Below the pieces are notes generated by a model. That model did no database searches, had not been told where the DNA came from, and was given only the letters and a program-made list of their open reading frames with translations. Of a stretch of 64,000 bases of DNA, positions 1 to 11,793 are shown piece by piece. A program made the position numbers and the translations under genes. The stretch's first letter is position 1; every line of letters starts with the position of its first letter. Source of the stretch: Cymbidium sinense (Eukaryota; Streptophyta; Magnoliopsida; Asparagales; Orchidaceae); NCBI GenBank assembly GCA_021442155.1, contig CM038216.1:160007983-160071982 (forward strand), given 5' to 3'.

Positions 1-1835
1 ATAGGCATCATAATTGAACTCATGATAAATATTAATTTATAGATATTAAATTAAATTAATAAAAGAAATCAAGAGAATATTGGTTTCTTAATCTCTTTAA
101 AGGACTAATACCACAATAGCATGTGCAAAAACTAATACCACAATAGAAGATAATTTACTAACATGTGATTCAAAAACTAATACCACAATATAGAGAGTCT
201 ACTTTATAATTTATAATTGGAATCACCATAATCAAGCAAGATGATGGTCTGATATATGCTATACAAGATAGTCACTACTAAGCTATCAAACACTCAATAA
301 AGAGTACAATGGGCTTAAAGTGGTATGGCTAAATAAAGATGATTAAGGAAAAAATATAGAAGCAACCTTATTCAAAATCTTGTGGATCCATTATTCTAAG
401 TTGTCAAGCCCATAACCATTTAACATGGGAAGGTAATCAACACTACCTAGATGGAAGATGCTCCATCAACAACCACAAGTTTGTCATCCAAAGTTAGTTT
501 CATAGTTCAGATTGAGTGAAGAATGCATGAAATTTTAAATGAGGGCTTCTAAAGGAAAATGCTAAAAAAATATAGGGCATATAGTCATACCATGTGCAAA
601 AACATTCCTATGAAAAAAAATGGATGGGTGGTAACCTCATCATTTGACTAGATCATCAACCAGGAGTTACAAATATGTCTGGGTTAGGTTGTCGCTACCA
701 AGCATACTAAGACTTTCCTAATCATCATTAAAATCAACCTACCTAAAGCTCTATCCTAAAGAGATTTTAAATGATATGCAAATTATCTAACCTTAAATGA
801 TATTTAATGCATACTTTTAAGTCAAGGTCAGGTTATGATGGGTATCAATGACTAATGCTAGGATGGATCAATTATATATCTCTTCTAAGATATATAAAGA
901 AGATGAGACTTTTTAAAAGTTGGCCAGAGAGGGATTTTATTTTAATATTTATAATGTTATCCTAATCTTTTTTTAGAAGTTGATTAGAATTTTATTAATG
1001 TTAATAGAAAAATAACTTTCCATTTTAAGACCCTATCATATCAAATAGATTTCACACAAACACAATATAATAGAAAAAAGATAAAATATAACAAATAAGA
1101 ATAAGGTCAAGTTAGTGTTGTTGGGCCATCGGGCTATACATATGCAGATAAAAAAAGTACAAAAGGTTGTCAAGCTCTACCCATAAATATAAACTTAAAT
1201 AAAAATAATTTTAATTAAGCTTTTATCTAGTCCTTCTAGTTTAAAGTATATGTTTATCATTTAGGTATGATATCTTTGAGTTCTAAGTTGAGAAACTTAG
1301 ATTATATTTTATTTTCATACCAATAAAGTCCAAAATGATATAATATAACTAAAGAAAAAATCTTAATATAAAGAGAGCTCTCACAACATAATAGAAGTAA
1401 AGCAACATATTATATAATAAACATAATATCATAAAATTATTATCTTGATGCATGATCCTTTATAAAGTAAAGCAAAACATTAGTTGTATGAATGGTACTT
1501 ATAGAAAATATCTATAAACTAATAGCAATATAATAAATAGTAGCATAGCATTTTTCAACTTCAAAATCAATTAAAGTAAAATAATTTTAGTTGTACTCTA
1601 TCAACGTTGTCTCCAATAATAAATGGTGGCACATACAAAGTGAACTAATAAATAATCTCTATACTAAGGATTATGACTTGTATATTATTAAAAATAATCA
1701 ATGTCAACTATATGTTTTAAAATCAAGTTTTATATGACTTATTTAAAAATAATCATATTATTCAATGAATTTTATCTAATAATATTATTTAAACATAACC
1801 TATGTTGTTGAGGCTCTAATAGGGCAAAAATCTAA
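1..1835. other. Unassigned AT-rich noncoding stretch
   Basis: No ORF or RNA gene is convincing here. A short phrase, ACTAATACCACAATA, recurs three times near 103-119, 130-146 and 175-190. The last 45 bases, ending GGCTCTAAT...AATCTAA, resemble 50951-50983, so the right edge belongs to the same dispersed repeat that continues after repeat A at 9246. The rest is unexplained. Confidence 0.4.
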
Positions 1836-4504
1836 TATTTATTTTCAAATTGAGGGAGGGGACACCACATTTAAGGGTGTACTGAGGTGATTGGTATGAC
1901 ATTGAGGAATAGTGTACTATCTTCAAAGATAGAAGTCACTACCCTAATGGACCTAATCACCTAATAAGGACTCCTAAGGCATAAGTCTTCGAATATACCA
2001 GAGATTTTTTCCCTTACTTTTCATGGATGAATAAAATAGGGTTTATTTAGATCGGGTTCTAAAGTTCCATATGGGGGCAAGCCCCCATAGTTAATTACAT
2101 GTTAAGGAAAGTGAATCTCTTAAGAATACTCTCGATTAAAGTAGGTGATTATTGTCTCCAAAGAATTCAAAGATAGGACTATCAATAAATTGGTTGTGTT
2201 TTAGAAAGTCAAGTGGGATGGATCAAATGGGAAGAGTTATTATTGAGACCAAAGGAGATGAGTAGGGAGTGCTCATGATACTAGGAAGCCTAGTGAGCAC
2301 TCCAATCTTTCTTATGGTTGGGCTTTATATATTTGAAGTTGAGGAGATTTATTTATTTGAGTTGAAATTTTATTAGAAATCTAGGACTTATAATTTCATA
2401 ACACAAGATTATGAAAATGCCTAAGAGGTGAGGATTTATGCTTGTAGCTCTAAAGGAAAACAACAACCTCAGATCCTAAATCTAGGGAGCTTTGGCAAGG
2501 GCCAAAGCATGACCTAAATCTAAGGTGAAAGTGGGTATATGGCTTACCTCCATAAGAGAGAGTAAATCACATGACCGGGACTTATAACCACCTGGAGTGG
2601 CAGCCTAACTCCTCCTATGCTTCAAATCCATGTAGGCAAGTGTTATTCTTTTGCAAGATGGCTAGGTTATTATTATGTAGAAAAAAAAACTAAGTCCTTA
2701 AACCCACTCTGTGAGAGACTAGAGCATGTGGGGTATGTATAATGACTTAATCTAATACAAATTTTTATCAAATTTCATTTAATTTGGGACTCTTTATTTT
2801 GACACAGGCTATAGGATTTTGTATGCCTAAATACATGAGAATATGGTTATGGGCCAAATCAAGAGGGAAAGAGGTGTTCTTCCATCTTAGGCTCTCAAAG
2901 GTTAAGCCCTTACTACCTCGCAAAGATGGAAGCCCTCTCTTAACAAGAGTGAAATAAGATGATTATGCATGACATTAAACATACAACATCCAACTGGGGG
3001 CTATATATATTTTATTATCTTTATTTAATGCCTAGGGTTTTATATGAGGTTATGAGTTATTTTAGAGATTTAGTTATGAGTTGTTAGTTTGGGTAGAAAG
3101 ATTAATTTTTATCCTAGAAGCCTAATCTAGGCCATACAACAATCACCAATCATAAATAAACTATGAAAATGCATACTTTTTCTAATGCACAAGCTAAACA
3201 AAATATCAAACAATTTTATAAATCTATCACAAAATAATAAAAGGCTGTTGCGGTCGGGTACCTCTCGTACAACCCGAAAAGAAATGTGGGTAGCTGAGCT
3301 CTACCCTTATACAACCCGGATTATAAGAGAATGACTACAATTACAAATGATGAATGTTATGGGGGGTCTTCATTCTTCATCTCTTTATCTTTCACTTCTT
3401 CATTTGATTTGCTCCATTTCTTTCATTCTTTTGGCTTGATTTGGATGTGCTTGCTTCGAAGGCATCACATGGTACATAAAACTTGGTCTTATAACCAATG
3501 CTCATCCTAATCCCCCATAACATGTATCATAGTCCTAATGCCAAAATTACATTAGAAGAAGGAAAGTAAATCTAGCTACACCTGTAAAATAAATGGTAGC
3601 TAAACGCACCATACAACCCAAGCAATTATATGAATAATTTGGACTTAGCACCCCGCACATGGGTAACCAAGCCCACCTATGCTAACTTGAATTATGCTTA
3701 GGGGCTAAGCAACCTGCACAGCAAAAGCATTTATATTTTTATTATAATGGCCCCTTAAGCACAACCCCATGCAGAAAGCATGATTAGGCTAATATCGGCC
3801 TAACATCCAGACTACACACATACACCCTAACATCCAGTCTATAATAATACATCACAAAATAAGCATACACCAAACTATACACCGCCCTAACATAATGCTA
3901 GAAGTGGTGACTTAGTCTAATGTGTGTGCATTAAAGCTTGTGTGGTATGTCCTAACTAGGCTTTAGAGTTGTAATTTTACTAAGTGTGAAAGATTTAATT
4001 TATAAAGACTTGATTTCTCTTTAAGTGATTTAATTGATTTGAAGATTTTACTTAGTGTTTTCTTTTGTTTCATATGGCCTACACTTAACAACTAAGTGTT
4101 ATAAAGAGAAGAAAGAGAGGGAACCTCTCTTTCATCCCTACCTTAAGTCACTTCTAAAGCAAGTTAATTAATCAATTTTTTTCTTTGGTGAATAGCTTAT
4201 TATATGTTTTAATCAATCCTAAGTTTAGGTTCACTATAAATAACCTTATTCAATAAGAAAGACATCTTAACATTAATTAGAATGAATTAGTATCACATAA
4301 CACATGTTTATTCATTTCTTTCCATCATGTATATCACGCCTATGACTAAATCCTAAGCATACCTATACACATAATGTATATCTTTACACACTTAAATGAT
4401 GAATGTAAAGAGTTTGGAATTTAAATATTACATTTGATTGAATTATGAATGCATGTCTTTTTAATAGAGAAGAGGGATTTTTCATCCATTAACTAGGTAC
4501 ACAT

Positions 4505-4895
4505 TCACATGTATAAAAGTTTTAACTGAGTACATCACCATTATTCTGAACTAGGGCGTAAGGTGCAAGACCTATTTAAGGCTACTTAAATCCTCGTAGC
4601 CCCAGGGTGTCCAAACTAATATACCACTTTTCTTAGATACATATAGATGTATAAACAACTACAAGGATATGAAAACCCATGCAAAAGTTGTATTTGATTT
4701 ATTTGATTATGATTCTTATTCATTGGTCACATCATATATACATATGTATAAGAGTTTTAAGTAAGTACAACGTCATTATTCTACACCGGGGGTGTAAGGT
4801 ACAAGACCTACTTAGGGCTACTTAAAGTCTCATAGCCCCGAGGTATCCAGACTAATATACCACTTTTCTTAGATACATATGAATGTACAAAAAGA
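4505..4895. repeat. Two-unit tandem repeat inside repeat A
   Basis: Two related units start at 4511 and 4746, a period of about 235 bp. Both contain GTATAA(A/G)AGTTTTAA, then a CTACTTAAA phrase, then TACCACTTTTCTTAGATAC. Repeats B and C each carry an equivalent pair, so the doubling predates the spread of the family. Confidence 0.6.
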
Positions 4896-6543
4896 ACCAC
4901 AAGAATAAGAAGTCATATTTGATTTGATTATATGATTTACATATATGATATGAAATTCTTCTTAAGTCTTAGTATGGGAATGCATAGGAATAGATTTAGA
5001 CAAATGTTGTGTTCTTTCAAATGAAATATACATTTATAAATCCTATGCAAATCCACATAAAGTAAGGAAAGAGAGCTTCATATTACATATCTTATATTAT
5101 CAATAGATGAAAACATATAGATATTTGTAATTTACATTACTCATATTATAATTGATTTGTAGGCCTTTGAAGATAACTTTTGATTTAATAGTAATAATAG
5201 CCACACCTATTTAATTTAAATCAACACATGCAATTAGACATGAAAGAAACCATTTTATTTAGAAGAAATGAATGCATGATTATACATGGCAAACAACATT
5301 TAACATGAGTGGAAAGAAATAAAGGAACATAAGCACATGATCTCATTCATTCCAATTAATTCCTAAGGACAATCATACTAAATAAGGCTATTTAAAAATA
5401 AACCAAAGTTCTTTAATGTCATTTCTTTTTTGAGTTGAACTTGATTTTGGAAATGTGAAAGAGGTTTGTTTGTCCTAATCCCATTTCCCATGTGTTAGTT
5501 AATTTTAGTTCAAGGAAGAAATAATTAAGTTGATTTTATGATTTAATTAGGTTAAGGTATGAATTAAGTGGATTAATTATTCCTTACCTACATCACCATA
5601 AGTTAATTAACTAATTAATAATGAGCCAATATGATATGCAACCACATGAAAAGTAAATTTTCAATGCTCCTAAGAAATGAAAGGGTCTAATGCAATTGGC
5701 TCATGATTAATAATTAATTAGGCTTAAGGGATCTCACTTAACTACTTTTATGGTTTTCTCACACATGTGAGCCAACCATAATTTCATCATCTTTCACTTT
5801 GGGTCATTGAACACCTAAAGAGCTATCCAAGATTAAATTAGAGAAGTAGATTCAATTAATTAATTTAGTTCATTAATTAACCTTAACTGACCAAAATGAG
5901 ATGGGCTTAGAGAAAGTGACAAAGAAGAGAGCCTAAGTCTCAATCCCTATATCCTTTCAATTAGTTAATTAAGGTTCAAGTATGATTTGGATTTTGATTA
6001 ATTTTGTTGATTAATTAGTTAAGGGGTGTTAATTAATTAATTATTTAAGAAGGATTAGAGAAGACTTAAATAAAAGATTGAATGAGGGAGTCCCAATCCA
6101 TTTCCCTAGACTTCATCATCATTAATAGAGGCTAATAAGCTTAATTGATTGATTAATTTACTATTCATTTGCTTAATTATCACTAATTACATTATGAAAG
6201 TGATTAATACTTAATCCATTGGTTTCCCTAATTAGGCAAATAATAAAATCCCAAAAAAACAGGGGAGGTAGAGGTCATCCCCGTAAACATGCATAGAAAG
6301 GTTGACATTAATTGGATTGTTAATTAGAGAGAAATTAGGCTAATTATATTTCTAATCAATCCTTAATTAAGCCAAATCCACTAATCAAAATTAATTAAGA
6401 ATAATTTTTCTAGATTCTACTATGAAATATCTTTAAAATGAGCCTAATTTTGTATTTTTTTGGATTTTTCTAGAATTAATTATGAATTTAGGAAGTTTCA
6501 GGATTAAAAACTAATTAATTAGCCCTAATTAAAGCCTTAATCC

Positions 6544-6610
6544 CATCGGGCCACATGGCAGCTGACGCGGCATGCTTTCCACGTGGTGCGATGAGATTCG
6601 CTATTTAAGT
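6544..6610. promoter_or_regulatory. Imperfect inverted repeat with G-box and TATTTAA box, repeat A
   Basis: The arms 6544-6558 and 6579-6593 pair at 12 of 15 positions around a 20-base loop. The right arm contains CACGTG, the core of a plant G-box, and TATTTAAG follows at 6602-6609. C has the same arrangement with perfect arms and B has a degraded one. A promoter or a structural signal is possible; function is inferred only from conservation and layout. Confidence 0.4.
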
Positions 6611-9245
6611 TGTCACATCCAAGTGCTGACTCAGATGGTGGCGCACGCGGTAACTCTGTGGACCATCCGATCTAAGATTGGACGGTCATGATTAAACCCA
6701 TAATTTTAAGGGATTAATCAAGCTCTAAGCATGATCTGATCATGACCATCCATTCTGATCATGCAGGATGGACGGTCCATGATCTATCTCCTCCTAAGCT
6801 TCGAACAATAGTTGCCATCCATCGATCGCCACTCGATTCGAGCTCACCCAAGCTCGGATAAAGATAGAAAAGACCCCACACCTTCATGAAAGCACAACAA
6901 TCAAATCTAACGGTGGAAAATGCATGAAATTGAAATTTCTTTCATAAAAGAGCAAGATATTTTCACTAAGTATCAATTTTAATGCACTTCACCGAGCTGC
7001 GACTAGTGTGGTTCCAATGATTGAGGAAGCTTGTTTGTTGGTAGAAATGAAGTTCTTGAGCCACAAGCTTTGATTTGGTGTAGTTGAAATGCCAAAGCAC
7101 TAGGCATAGGTGGTCTAATCAAACTCTACCCTCGACATCGAAAGCTTGGGAAAGGATTATTCTCACTCTTTGGCTCCAAGGAAGGTGTGTGCAAGTTAAT
7201 TTGAAAATTTGAGAAATTCTTATTTTGATTTTGCATAAAACCAAAAATAGAGATTTTGGGGAGCTTGGGAAGGCTTGGAAATCACTCTGAGAACTCTCTC
7301 CTTGGGGTTGAGTGTGTGTCCCGGTGAGAATGAGGAGGGGTATACCCCCTCATTCCTTGATCTGCTGGCTTCTTTGGCTTCATCTTGATCAATTAAGTGG
7401 ATGGAGGTCCTTGGGTGCATGATGTGGCTCGGTTTGGTTGGATGAGGTTGTGGACCATGGGAATAGTGGGTGTCTATGGCTATTTGGAAAGCTCCAATGG
7501 GGATGGGGAGGTGATTTCACCTCACCATGGATCATGGTCGACCCAACTTTTTTTGGTTAGGGTCACCATGACCCAGGTAAGATTTAAGTGGGGTGGTGGG
7601 GAGAAAATGACCCAATGGGCATGTGTTTTATCTCATGGGATGCTCTAAACCCAAGGGAAAAATGATCATTTGGCTATAGGTTTGATTTGGGCAGATTTGG
7701 GATGCAAAATAGCATAAATTTCAAGTGGATTGGAGTTTATTTGATTTGATTTGATTTGACCTATTTAGGTCAAATTGGATTAGGTTAAGGTCAATGGGGT
7801 CAAATTGAGAGGGGTCAAGTTCACATGAAAATTGGAGTAGTGTATTGGTTATTCATGATTCAATTTGTTTTGGATTTGATTATGGCTCATTTGGGTTCAT
7901 AGGTCAAATGGGTCAAGTTGACCAATTTGATCAAATTAGATTAGTGTTGAGTCAAGTTCAATTGGCTAATTGAAAATAATTGTAGGCTTTGGTTTGGTTT
8001 AATTTGGAATTAATTTGGATTTTGGCTAATTTGGCCCTTTAGGTCAATTTGGGCTAAGTTAGGTCAAGTTGACCAATTGATCAAATTGAGCTCAATCATG
8101 GTTTTGGTCAAGTTCACTAAGTGATTTAGAATGATGTTGAGCCATTGGTTACAATCAATTTGGTTATGATTGACCTTTTGGTTTTTTAGGCCAATTTAGG
8201 TCAAATGGCCAATGAGGCTTTGGCTTAATTGGGGTTTGGTCATGTTCAATCATTATGAATGGGTTTGAATCAATGGTTTTAATCAATTTGGCTTATGATA
8301 GATTTTGGCTAGTTTGGGTTTCATTTGGGCTAAGTGTTGACTTGGTCAATGGGCTAGGTTGACTTGGTTTGACCCAATTCACGACAATTGATTAACCTAG
8401 GATGATTGTTGATCATGTTGTGAGGTTTTGATGGGCTTAGTTCAATCCAATTTGAATTAGAACTTGGCTTAAAGGTCTTTTAGGTCACTTTCAAGTGGAC
8501 CTAAATGGGTTAATTGCGATCATGGCTTGATTCAAGTTTAGTTATATTGATAAATGGGTTTGATATGGAAATATAAATCCAATTGCAAGTGATTTGGATC
8601 CATATGGATTTTGGTTCATATGATAATTTCAAGTCAAAAGGGCTAAATTTGGGTTAGCTTATTGGATTTTGATAATTGTAGGTTGTATTTATATTTGAGA
8701 TAATGATTGAAGGAATGATTGAATCATGAAGAAATTCACGGGTTTTGATTTGGTTTGGATAAAAAGGTATAAATTGGATTTTGGTATAATTTTGTATTTA
8801 GTTTCAGCTATTTGAATTTATACTCTATTCATATTCAGAAATTTAAATGAAGATATAAATGATTCATGAGAAAATCACTTAGGTTTGGAGTGATTTGGAT
8901 TTGGTTAAGGCTAAGCCTATAAGATGAAATCAAAGGGCTTAGAAAAGATTTTAGAATTTTCATTCAATCATGGGTTTCAATCATTTGATTTGGAATTGAT
9001 TTATGATTTGGATTTGGAATTTGAATTTGAATTTGAGGTTTGGTTTGAAAGAAGGAAGCAAGGATGTTCATGCTATAGGCAAGTCTTCCTAAATCCCTAA
9101 GGCATACCCTATTCCATAAATTTCTAAGTCTCTAGGCTTAGTTAAGTGTTCACCTAATCAGAAGTGTCTTAAGACTAAGGAGCTCTCTATGAGAGTCCTA
9201 GATCTATGATAAGGAAGTTGAGAGCTCACTAAAAGTGAGGTCAAC

Positions 9246-9430
9246 CCTAATATATAGTGTTGACTATAGTGAATATGTATTAATATGATAAATACTAATT
9301 GACATGATAAACCATTGAATGAGAGTTTGATATTCAAGCAAAGCTTGAGTTCTAAATATTACAAATAAAGTGATAAAATGATCATAATGTTCAAGGTGCA
9401 AATAAAAATGAATTGGGATCATCCTATAAG
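9246..9430. repeat. Dispersed repeat fragment, also at 50984-51170
   Basis: This segment matches 50984-51170 in direct orientation, sharing ATGAGAGTTTGATATTCAAGC and a following AAAATGATCA phrase. With the last bases before 1836 it forms the split target into which repeat A inserted. No coding potential is seen. Confidence 0.55.
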
Positions 9431-9900
9431 TATTGGCACACCCAAGAAGGGGGTGAAATAGTGTGGTTTTTAAAATTTTAAATTTAAAGGCAATTAAAAT
9501 TTGTACATTGAAAATAAAACTTATCAATCTAATCAAAGCAAAAGGAGTGATAAACAAAAGAAACGAAATGAAAGGAAAAATGGGACACAAGATTTATAGT
9601 GGTTGGTCAACCTACTTCCACTCTGATCTCCAAAATCCACTAACTCTCATTCATTACTCACTAAGGCAAAGAAGCCTCTCCTTCATAGATAATGGAGAAA
9701 CCTTACACCACTCCCCTTCATTCAAGGAAAAAAAGATACTACACCCTCACAAGAGGTACAAAGAGAAATCTCTCAATGAAAAATAAAGTTTATACATGTT
9801 CTCATACTAAAGAACACAATCTTGAGTTAAAAGGCACAAGACTCAAGGAAAAGCAAATGAAAAAAATAAACAACTAAGTGCAACCTTACCTACAATAATT
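9430..9900 (-). mobile_element. Fragment of a SIRE-type copia LTR
   Basis: The phrase GGGACACAAGATTTATAGTGG (9584 onward) and the AGAAGCCTCTC...ATGGAGAAACC block match 29440-29580, where they lie just beyond a copia primer-binding site on the minus strand. The fragment is therefore read as the 3' part of an LTR in minus orientation. The run GAAGGGGGTGAAATAG near 9436 is the complement of the C-rich stretch common near the end of such LTRs. The small ORFs here are not considered genes. Confidence 0.45.
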
Positions 9901-10440
9901 TAGTAGAAGAAAAGAGGAGAGAGAGATGTCCCCACCCTTCTCTTAAGCATTTTTCCTATGCCTCTTTAAAATTTTTCACAATCATAATTCTTGAATTAAG
10001 TCCCCTAAAAAGAAGTATTTATTGGGAGAAGGTTGAATAAAAAATTATTAAATTTATTCTTGAAGAAGTCCCAATCATACATATAATTTATAATCATACT
10101 ATACGATCAATTTAATTTACTAGGGTTAATGCCATGGATGATCAAGTCATCCTGAACAATCACAACTATTCATACGTATGATTTGTGTATCTCACCATTT
10201 ATTTTAAAATCAATTTTGATGTATGGAAAGTTAGATTCGTATTTTTTATGAAGTATTGATACTAGAATGCAATATATTTGTTTAACTTATCTTATATTAC
10301 TGAAAGTGATTCGATTCCCTTAAATTAAAAGATAATTTCATGTTCTTATAAGATATCTCTTCTGGATGAGATTTCTTATTTATTATCTTTTAAATTTGAA
10401 AAAGATATACTTGATGCTCTCACTTTGTTATATAGTTGTG
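9900..10440. other. No recognised feature
   Basis: AT-rich sequence with short ATCATAC-type phrases, probably decayed copia LTR or leader. Nothing can be assigned with support. Confidence 0.3.
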
Positions 10441-11572
10441 ATTATAAGACAAGTGATAAGAAGTTCTTAAGAAAATGATATTCTTATTGATACCATAAAA
10501 TTAAATTCAAATCCCAAGCCTTTGATCCAAAGAACAAAAAATAAGAAAAATAAAGAAAAGGAGAATAAAAAAGATTTTAAAAAAGTCTTATAGTGCAATA
10601 AAGAAAATAAAGAGCTTCCATCTACATCCCTCAAGTTAGCCACCCAAAGTTTCAATTCTCAAAATGACTCTGAGGATGACCTTGAGGTAAACAATCTATC
10701 CTATGAAGAGTTGTCTAATGTCTTTTATGAATTAGTAGATGTTTATAATAAATTATAAAAGTAATACATTTCTTTAAAAAAAAGTCTAGAACTTTTAACT
10801 TAATATTGACACTTTGATGAAAATAAATGAACCACTTTTATTTGATGCTCAAAAATTTCATGATATGATTTATTTTCTTGAAAATAAAGTAGCTTCATTG
10901 AATACCAAAGTAAATGATTTGCTTTATGATTTATCTTGTAGTTTTACATCCTTCTTTCATGATGAGTTTATTTCCAAAAAAAAAAGTTGATGAAAATAAA
11001 GTATTGTAGAATGAGTTATTATTTAGAAATAAAGTTGAACATGAATTACATATTGAGATTGAAAGTTTAAACAATGAAAATACTAATATTAAAAGTAGAT
11101 TGACTGGAATATCTTTATCTTCTACAAGTTTTTGTTGCTCACATGCTTTACATTCAAATCCATCCATGTCTTGCAAGAAATATTCATGTTTTTCACATAC
11201 TTTAAATAATTGTACATATCACAAGCATATTAATTCATTCTTTAAAATTAAACCTAAAAATTATAATTCATTTATACATGCTTTGCCCGCCAATGTTACT
11301 TATACTTATTATTGTAGGAAAGGTCATGTTTCACATGTTTTTTCATTTAGGAGTTCTATGAAATTAAATGATTCATCTTTGTACATTTGGATTTCTAAGG
11401 GAACTAGTTTGCATCCCATCATCTACTTATTCAAATATTTGTAATGCTACTAATGCTAAAGGATCCAAGCTTGCTTGGATACCAAAATCTAGAAATGAGA
11501 TTGTATTGCAAGCTTGCCTTCATGAAGGACCAATGAAAATAAGAGATATAGGTACACAAAAGCAATATTAAA
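10440..11572 (+). pseudogene. Decayed Ty1-copia (SIRE-type) gag, C-terminal part
   Basis: Broken reading frames resemble the tail of gag from SIRE-type copia elements. At about 10670-10760 there is an acidic stretch followed by SYEELSNVFYELVDVYNKL, typical of the coiled coil behind the first zinc knuckle. At 11290-11350 a Cys/His-poor relic reads YYCRKGHVSHVFSFR, a degenerate second knuckle. YIWISKGTS near 11383 and KGSKLAWIPKSRN near 11460 match the conserved WxPK repeats at the gag C-terminus. Many stops and frameshifts intervene, so no protein can be made. The element continues after repeat B at 18646 and ends in the LTR at 19710. Protease, integrase and reverse transcriptase regions were not found, so the pol region appears deleted. 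Confidence 0.6.
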
Positions 11573-11793
11573 TTACCCAAAGGTATATATTAAAATTAAT
11601 ATACAAAAGGAATGGCTTGAGGTAACACACTTTATATTTTTAATTTATCCCTTCTTTATATGTATTTATGTCCTTAGTTATGTTATTCATGCTTAACTAA
11701 TCTATATAAGCTTCATGCTCAATTTCTTTAAATAGATGAGTAGTTTCAAAATATAATTTAATTTTTTTTTATAAATTCTATGAATTTCACATG
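11573..11793 (+). mobile_element. Copia internal spacer left of repeat B
   Basis: AT-rich sequence following the WIPK motif, with no frame. It is interrupted at 11794 by repeat B, whose left target duplication is acatg (11789-11793); sequence consistent with the same copia spacer resumes at 18646. Confidence 0.4.

Larger units (their letters stand above)
1836..9245 (-). mobile_element. Noncoding repeat A of the A/B/C family, LTR-like ends
   Basis: About 7.4 kb with no plausible protein. It matches B in inverted orientation and C in direct orientation along most of its length by eye, with many indels. Orientation is set by the TGTTGACC-type end, which lies at 9245. The flanks are tctaa (1831-1835) and cctaa (9246-9250), a 4-of-5 target duplication. 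Both termini are eroded relative to C: the left end reads TATTT where C has TGTGG, and the right end lacks the final CA. Contents in plus coordinates are a GTGTCCC-end block, a polypurine and GGGTTGTA block near 3240-3330, a two-unit tandem at 4500-4890, an inverted repeat at 6544-6593, and a long tract rich in GGTCAAATTGG phrases at 7650-8700. It may be a giant solo LTR or a noncoding retroelement; I cannot decide which. Confidence 0.6.

Noticed and set aside
7397..7648. 83-codon plus-strand ORF with several Trp and Gly residues
   Set aside because: Lies in repeat A; the frame is not kept in B or C, and no domain is recognised.
9264..9786. Overlapping ORFs of 107-108 codons on both strands
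   Set aside because: They fall in a dispersed repeat and a copia LTR fragment, with low-complexity composition and no conserved frame in the related copies at 29400 and 51000.
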